Below are positions 59,734 through 64,000 of a DNA stretch of 64,000 nucleotides, piece by piece. Within the stretch, counting starts at the first letter, position 1. Every line of letters starts with the position of its first letter. The position numbers and the translations under genes were made by a program. Where the stretch lies: contig NZ_JARVWP010000012.1 of NCBI RefSeq assembly GCF_029846235.1, positions 62,001-126,000 of the forward strand. The letters run 5' to 3'. The notes beneath the pieces are model-generated. The model made no database searches. It was not told the origin of the DNA and worked only from the letters and a program-made list of their open reading frames with translations. This DNA comes from Bradyrhizobium sp. CER78 (lineage in GTDB: Bacteria > Pseudomonadota > Alphaproteobacteria > Rhizobiales > Xanthobacteraceae).

Positions 59734-61230
59734 TTACTTCATCGTCGGGATCGAGAACTCCGCACCGTCCTTGACGCCGGAAGGCCAGCGCGAGGTCACC
59801 GTCTTGGTCTTGGTGTAGAAGCGGACCGAGTCCGGACCGTGCTGGTTGAGATCGCCGAAGCCGGACTTCTTCCAGCCGCCGAAGGTATAATAGGCGATCG
59901 GCACCGGAATCGGCACGTTGACGCCGACCATGCCGACATTGACCTTGGCCGCGAAGTCACGCGCGGCGTCGCCGTCGCGGGTGAAGATCGCAACGCCGTT
60001 GCCGTAGTCATGGTCGGACGGCAGCGCCAGCGCCTCGTGATAGTCCTTGGCGCGCACCACCGAGAGCACCGGGCCGAAGATCTCTTCCTTGTAGATCCGC
60101 ATGTCCTTGGTGACGTTGTCGAACAGCGAACCGCCGAGATAGAAGCCGTTCTCGTAGCCCTGCATTTTGAAGCCGCGGCCGTCGACCGCGAGCGTCGCGC
60201 CTTCCTTGACGCCGATGTCGATGTAGCTCTTGACCTTCTCGACCGCCTCGCGGGTCACCAGCGGACCGTAGTCGGCCGACGGATCGACCGAGGTGCCGAT
60301 CTTGAGCGACTCGACGCGCGGGATCAGCTTTTCCATCAGCCGGTCGGCGGTGGTCTTGCCGACGGGAACGGCGACCGACACCGCCATGCAGCGCTCGCCG
60401 GCCGAGCCGTAGCCGGCGCCGATCAGCGCATCGACCGCCTGGTCCATGTCGGCGTCGGGCATGATGATGGCGTGGTTCTTGGCGCCGCCGAAGCACTGGC
60501 AACGCTTGCCGGTCTGCGCGGCGCGTTCATAGATATATTGGGCAATGGGCGTCGAGCCGACGAAGCCGATCGCCTTGACGTCGGGGTCGTCGAGGATGGC
60601 GTCGACCGCTTCCTTGTCGCCGTTGACGACGTTGAGGATGCCGGCCGGCAGGCCCGCCTCGATCATCAGTTCGGCGAGCTTCATCGGCACGCCGGGATCG
60701 CGCTCCGAGGGCTTCAGGATGAAGGCGTTGCCGCAGGCGATCGCCGGCGCGAACTTCCACATCGGGATCATCGCCGGGAAGTTGAACGGGGTGATGCCGG
60801 CGACCACTCCCAGGGGTTGCCGCATCGAATAGATGTCGATGCCGGGGCCGGCGCCCTCGGTGTACTCGCCCTTCATCAGATGCGGGATGCCGCAGGCGAA
60901 TTCGGCGACCTCGAGGCCGCGCTGGATATCGCCCTTGGCGTCGGGAACCGTCTTGCCGTGCTCGCGCGCCAAAAGCTCGGCGAGCTTGTCGTAGTCGCGC
61001 TGCACCAACTCGACGAACCTCATCATGACGCGGGCGCGGCGCTGCGGGTTGGTGGCGGCCCATTCGCCCTGCGCGGCTTTGGCGTTCTCGACCGCGGCGC
61101 GGACTTCGGCCTTCGAGGCCAGCGCGACCTTGGCCTGGACGTCGCCGGTCATCGGCTCGAAAACGTCTGCGGTACGGCCCGAGGTGCCCTTGACCTCCTT
61201 GCCACCGATAAAATGTCCGATTGAGCGCAT
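59734..61230 (-). CDS. mmsA: CoA-acylating methylmalonate-semialdehyde dehydrogenase
   Basis: Converts methylmalonate semialdehyde to propionyl-CoA and CO2, the last step of valine degradation. A 498-residue aldehyde dehydrogenase of the MmsA type. GHFIGGKEVKGTSGRTADVFEP opens the protein; FNFPAMIPMWKFAPAIACGNAFILKPSE is the cofactor-side block; the catalytic Cys lies in AGERCMAVSVAV; GGAKNHAIIMPDAD is typical for MmsA, which lacks the catalytic-base Glu of other aldehyde dehydrogenases. It is the first gene of the catabolic operon and is divergent from a LysR gene about 120 bases away. Confidence 0.95.
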   Translation of the reverse strand: MRSIGHFIGGKEVKGTSGRTADVFEPMTGDVQAKVALASKAEVRAAVENAKAAQGEWAATNPQRRARVMMRFVELVQRDYDKLAELLAREHGKTVPDAKGDIQRGLEVAEFACGIPHLMKGEYTEGAGPGIDIYSMRQPLGVVAGITPFNFPAMIPMWKFAPAIACGNAFILKPSERDPGVPMKLAELMIEAGLPAGILNVVNGDKEAVDAILDDPDVKAIGFVGSTPIAQYIYERAAQTGKRCQCFGGAKNHAIIMPDADMDQAVDALIGAGYGSAGERCMAVSVAVPVGKTTADRLMEKLIPRVESLKIGTSVDPSADYGPLVTREAVEKVKSYIDIGVKEGATLAVDGRGFKMQGYENGFYLGGSLFDNVTKDMRIYKEEIFGPVLSVVRAKDYHEALALPSDHDYGNGVAIFTRDGDAARDFAAKVNVGMVGVNVPIPVPIAYYTFGGWKKSGFGDLNQHGPDSVRFYTKTKTVTSRWPSGVKDGAEFSIPTMK

Positions 61231-61289
61231 GGATAAACCTCCCTGAAGGACCTGAATCGCCAGCCGGCCGGCGGGATCACTTTACAAAC

Positions 61290-61313
61290 CCTATTGACCC
61301 TGCATTTTATAGG
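61290..61313. promoter_or_regulatory. Inverted repeat between mmsA and LysR genes
   Basis: CCTAT and ATAGG are inverted arms with a 14-base spacer in the AT-rich gap between the divergent genes. A second near-palindrome (GCACCAT/ATGTGC) lies downstream before the LysR ATG. These are the likeliest LysR sites for the valine operon. Confidence 0.35.
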
Positions 61314-61350
61314 ATTCAAGTCCGATAAATTGCACCATAGATGTGCGGAA

Positions 61351-62265
61351 ATGCTGGATCAAGGCGGCGGCACAATCGACTGGGACGACTTCCGTTTCGT
61401 GCTTGCCATCGTGCGCGGCGGGTCGGTTTCGGCTGCCGCCAAGCAGCTCGGCGTCGATCATGCCACAGTGATCCGCCGTGTCGACCGGCTGGAGCGCCAC
61501 CTCTCCGCAAAACTGTTTGATCGGCGCAAGACCGGCTATTTGCTGACCGAGGCCGGCCAGCGCGTCGCCGACAGCGCGGAAGCAATGGAATCCACCATCG
61601 TCGCCAACCAGGAGGCGGTCGGCGGCTCGCGCGCCCACCTCACCGGCACGGTGCGGATCGGCGCGCCTGACGGCTTCGGCAGCCACTTTTTGGCCTCGCG
61701 GCTGGTCAAGTTCACCGAGCGGTATCCCGACCTCGATCTGCAGCTCGTCGCTACCGCGCGGCTGTTCTCGCTCTCCAAGCGCGAGGCCGACATCGCGATC
61801 AGCCTGACGATGCCGAAGGAAGGCCGCATCGTCGGCCGCAAGCTGCTCGACTACACGCTCGGGCTTTATGCCGCACCCGCCTATCTGGCGCAGGCACCTG
61901 CGATTGCCGCGCGCGCCGACCTGCCGCGGCATCGCTTCGTCGGCTACATCGAGGAGCTGCTGTTCACGCCGGAACTGGACTATCTGCCGCAGGTCTCGCC
62001 GAAGATCTCCGCCAAATTCCGCAGCGCCAACCTGATCGCCCAGCTCAACGCCACCATCGCCGGCTTCGGCATCGCCGTGCTGCCGCACTTCATGGCATCA
62101 GCGCATCCCGAGCTGCAGCCGGTGCTGCGCGACGAGGTGCAGATCTCCCGCACCTTCTGGCTTTTGATGCACGCCGACAGCAAGGACCTCGCCCGCATCC
62201 GCTCCGTGGCGGATTACATCTACGAGACGGTGGAAGCCGAGCGCATGCTGTTCAGCGGGCCATAG
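61351..62265 (+). CDS. LysR-family regulator of the mmsA operon
   Basis: A 304-residue LysR protein. The helix-turn-helix is IDWDDFRFVLAIVRGGSVSAAAKQLGVDHATVIRRVDRLERHL, and the effector domain includes VRIGAPDGFGSHFLASRLVKF and IAGFGIAVLPHFMA. The ATG before LDQGGGTIDWDDF gives the usual start distance. It is divergent from mmsA, and the IDWDDF type often regulates aldehyde dehydrogenase genes. Activation by a valine-pathway intermediate is an inference. Confidence 0.9.
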   Translation: MLDQGGGTIDWDDFRFVLAIVRGGSVSAAAKQLGVDHATVIRRVDRLERHLSAKLFDRRKTGYLLTEAGQRVADSAEAMESTIVANQEAVGGSRAHLTGTVRIGAPDGFGSHFLASRLVKFTERYPDLDLQLVATARLFSLSKREADIAISLTMPKEGRIVGRKLLDYTLGLYAAPAYLAQAPAIAARADLPRHRFVGYIEELLFTPELDYLPQVSPKISAKFRSANLIAQLNATIAGFGIAVLPHFMASAHPELQPVLRDEVQISRTFWLLMHADSKDLARIRSVADYIYETVEAERMLFSGP

Positions 62266-62277
62266 GGCTCGTCGACA

Positions 62278-62520
62278 TCATCCGGCGGATCGGATGCCTC
62301 GGGGGTCGGTATCCCTGTTCGATGCGACGTAGTCGACCTCGCCACGCGAGATCCCGATATCCATGAGCTCCCGGTCGCTCAGGCTGCCGAGATCGGCGCG
62401 CAGCCGCTCCCATTTGCGCCATTCCTGAATTGAGTCCCAAAAGCTCTTGAAGGCGCCGGAGACCCGCGGCGTCGATGCGCTCGCCTGGGCTGAGCGCGTT
62501 GGACTGTAGGTCGTGCTCAT
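62278..62520 (-). CDS. DUF1127 domain protein
   Basis: An 80-residue protein with a basic, DUF1127-type core: WRKWERLRADLGSLSDRELMDIGISRGEVDYVAS. The core's arginine and leucine spacing matches the family, which is often involved in regulation, RNA binding or phosphate/stress responses in alphaproteobacteria. The N-terminus (STTYSPTRSAQASASTPR) is poorly ordered. It is short of any partner on this strand and convergent with the LysR gene. The same domain occurs fused to an acetyltransferase near 7.0 kb. Confidence 0.83.
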   Translation of the reverse strand: MSTTYSPTRSAQASASTPRVSGAFKSFWDSIQEWRKWERLRADLGSLSDRELMDIGISRGEVDYVASNRDTDPRGIRSAG

Positions 62521-62685
62521 TGCAGCACCTCCAGGTTCGTTCCGTCAGGACAGGGTACCGGGGCCTGCGCAAGCGCACTTGACGGGCGGCTTACATTTTC
62601 CTCGCCGGCAGCCTATTCTTGGCGGCTGAGGCGCCGCCAAAGCGCTGATGGCGATCATCGGACGCATACCCAAGGGATTCGCGGC

Positions 62686-64000
62686 TTGCGCTATCTCTTC
62701 GAGGAGTACGCACTCGACACGGACCGGCGCGAGCTGCACCGCGGGACGGACGTGGTCTCCGTCGCGCCACAGGTATTCGACCTGCTCGACTTTCTAATCC
62801 GCAACAGGGAGCGCGTCGTCAGCAAGGACGATCTCATCGACGCCATCTGGAACGGGCGCTGCGTGTCCGATGCAGCCCTGACCACACGCTTCAACGCTGC
62901 GCGAAGCGCGATCGGCGATTCCGGCCAGGAGCAGCGCCTCATCAGGACACTGCCGCGCAAGGGCTTCCGGTTTGTCGGCGCGGTCCGGGAAGAGCGGACG
63001 CCGGCAAGCGCGGCAACGGCCGTTTCCCCCGAACCGCGACAGCCACCCCTCAATCTCCCCGACAAGCCCTCGATTGCCGTGCTGCCGTTCCAGAACCTCA
63101 GCGCCGACCCGGAGCAAGAGTATTTCGCCGACGGCGTCGTGGAAGACATCACCATGGCGCTGTCGCGATTTCGTTGGCTGTTCGTGATCGCGCGCAATTC
63201 GAGTTTCACTTACAAAGGCCGGCCCGTAGACATCAAGCAGGTCGGCCGCGAGCTTGCGGTGCGCTATGTGCTCGAAGGTAGCGTGCGCAAGGCCGGAAAT
63301 CGTATTCGTATCGCCGGTCAGCTTATCGATACCGAAACAGGCGCACATCTCTGGGCGGACCGCTTTGATGGCGCGCTCGAAGATATTTTCGATCTGCAAG
63401 ACCAGGTGACTTCTACCGTCGTGGGCGCAATCGCGCCGATGCTTCAGCGCGAGGAAATCAAGCGAGCCAGGCGCAAGCCAACCGAGAATCTGGATGCATA
63501 CGACTATTACCTGCGTGGGTTGGCGATCGTTCGTCGGTGGACCAGGGAAGCGAACAGCGAAGCGCTCCAGCTCTTCAGCAAGGCGATCGAGCTCGATCCA
63601 GGTTTGGCGTGCGCTTATGGCATGGCCGGATGGTGCTACATCCAGCGCAAAGCGCGCCACTGGATGATCGATCGTGTGCAGGAAAGTGCCGAAGCTACAC
63701 GGTTAGGCTGGAAGGCAGTGCATCTGGGAGCAGACGATCCGGCCGCGATGTGCATGGGTGCATATGTACTCGCCTTTATAGCCCATGAATTCGACGACGC
63801 CGTCGCCTTCGTGGATCGCGGACTCGCGATCAATCCGAACCTGGCGCAAGCATGGCACCTTGGTGCCTGGGTGAGAGCGTTCAGAGGTGAACCGGACCTC
63901 GCGCTTGACTACGCGATGCGTGCCATGCGCCTGAGCCCGCTCGATCCGTCCATGTACGGCATAAACGGAGCGGTGTCGTATGCGCATTTTCTCTCCGGCC
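62686..64000 (+). CDS. Winged-helix/TolB-like/TPR regulator, 3' end outside window
   Basis: The visible 438 codons encode three regions. Residues 1-105 form an OmpR/CadC-type winged helix (VFDLLDFLIRNRERVVSKDDLIDAIWNGRCVSDAALTTRFNAARSAIGD, RTLPRKGFRFVG). Residues 125-250 are a TolB-like domain (PSIAVLPFQNLSADPEQEYFADGVVEDI, FTYKGRPVDIKQVGRELAVRYVLEGSVRKAG). TPR-like helices follow (EALQLFSKAIELDPGLACAYG, AWHLGAWVRAFRGEPDLALDYAM). No transmembrane helix is seen in the visible part. The TTG start lies eight bases after AAGGGA; the frame is open upstream without a better start. Such proteins are putative signal-responsive regulators, often with adenylate-cyclase-like relatives. Confidence 0.85.
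   Translation, partial: MRYLFEEYALDTDRRELHRGTDVVSVAPQVFDLLDFLIRNRERVVSKDDLIDAIWNGRCVSDAALTTRFNAARSAIGDSGQEQRLIRTLPRKGFRFVGAVREERTPASAATAVSPEPRQPPLNLPDKPSIAVLPFQNLSADPEQEYFADGVVEDITMALSRFRWLFVIARNSSFTYKGRPVDIKQVGRELAVRYVLEGSVRKAGNRIRIAGQLIDTETGAHLWADRFDGALEDIFDLQDQVTSTVVGAIAPMLQREEIKRARRKPTENLDAYDYYLRGLAIVRRWTREANSEALQLFSKAIELDPGLACAYGMAGWCYIQRKARHWMIDRVQESAEATRLGWKAVHLGADDPAAMCMGAYVLAFIAHEFDDAVAFVDRGLAINPNLAQAWHLGAWVRAFRGEPDLALDYAMRAMRLSPLDPSMYGINGAVSYAHFLSG

Overview
The window reads as chromosomal DNA of a GC-rich alphaproteobacterium, most likely Bradyrhizobium or a close relative. The evidence is the strong G/C third-position bias, many LysR regulators and MFS exporters, a phasin gene, DUF1127 proteins, and several families of intergenic palindromes of the kind I associate with Bradyrhizobium. 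I see no tRNA, rRNA, CRISPR array, transposase or integrase gene.

Layout. Positions 1-9000 hold three LysR regulators, two MFS exporters, a secreted M20 hydrolase, a DUF1127-GNAT fusion and a DUF899 protein. Positions 9200-12060 hold a MarR regulator overlapping an EamA exporter, a MarR-GNAT protein with a palindromic operator and an apparently leaderless start, and a peptide-deformylase-like protein that has lost two metal ligands. Positions 12200-18700 carry a serine hydrolase, a VOC protein, a LysR/SDR/reductase cluster, and a GST divergent from a TetR regulator across two identical operators. Positions 18740-23370 are the clearest accessory region. A dispersed composite repeat and a relatively AT-rich spacer precede a 1017-residue Eco57I-type DNA methyltransferase and a 236-residue protein with a PD-(D/E)XK signature. 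The pair ends 35 bases from the stop codon of guaA.

Positions 23400-41700 are mostly core genome: guaA, an HxlR/MFS pair with twin operators, an RsmB-type rRNA methyltransferase, a metallophosphoesterase, guaB, a DHA2 exporter, a phasin, a Crp/Fnr regulator, rlmE and a Ppx/GppA phosphatase. Positions 41900-52600 include an orphan molybdenum hydroxylase large subunit, an ABC-F ATPase, a D-threonine-aldolase-like enzyme, a LysR/MFS pair and a flavoprotein. Positions 52700-61230 form a minus-strand valine and acyl-CoA catabolic block: mmsA, isobutyryl-CoA dehydrogenase, 3-hydroxyisobutyryl-CoA hydrolase, mmsB, then an acyl-CoA synthetase, a MaoC hydratase and an SDR. A divergent LysR gene is the likely regulator. 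The window ends in a DUF1127 gene and a truncated winged-helix/TPR regulator.

Most gene junctions without operon spacing contain a palindromic repeat. I separate at least seven families, which are the main non-coding structure of the window. All functional calls are by reading motifs; no database search was possible.
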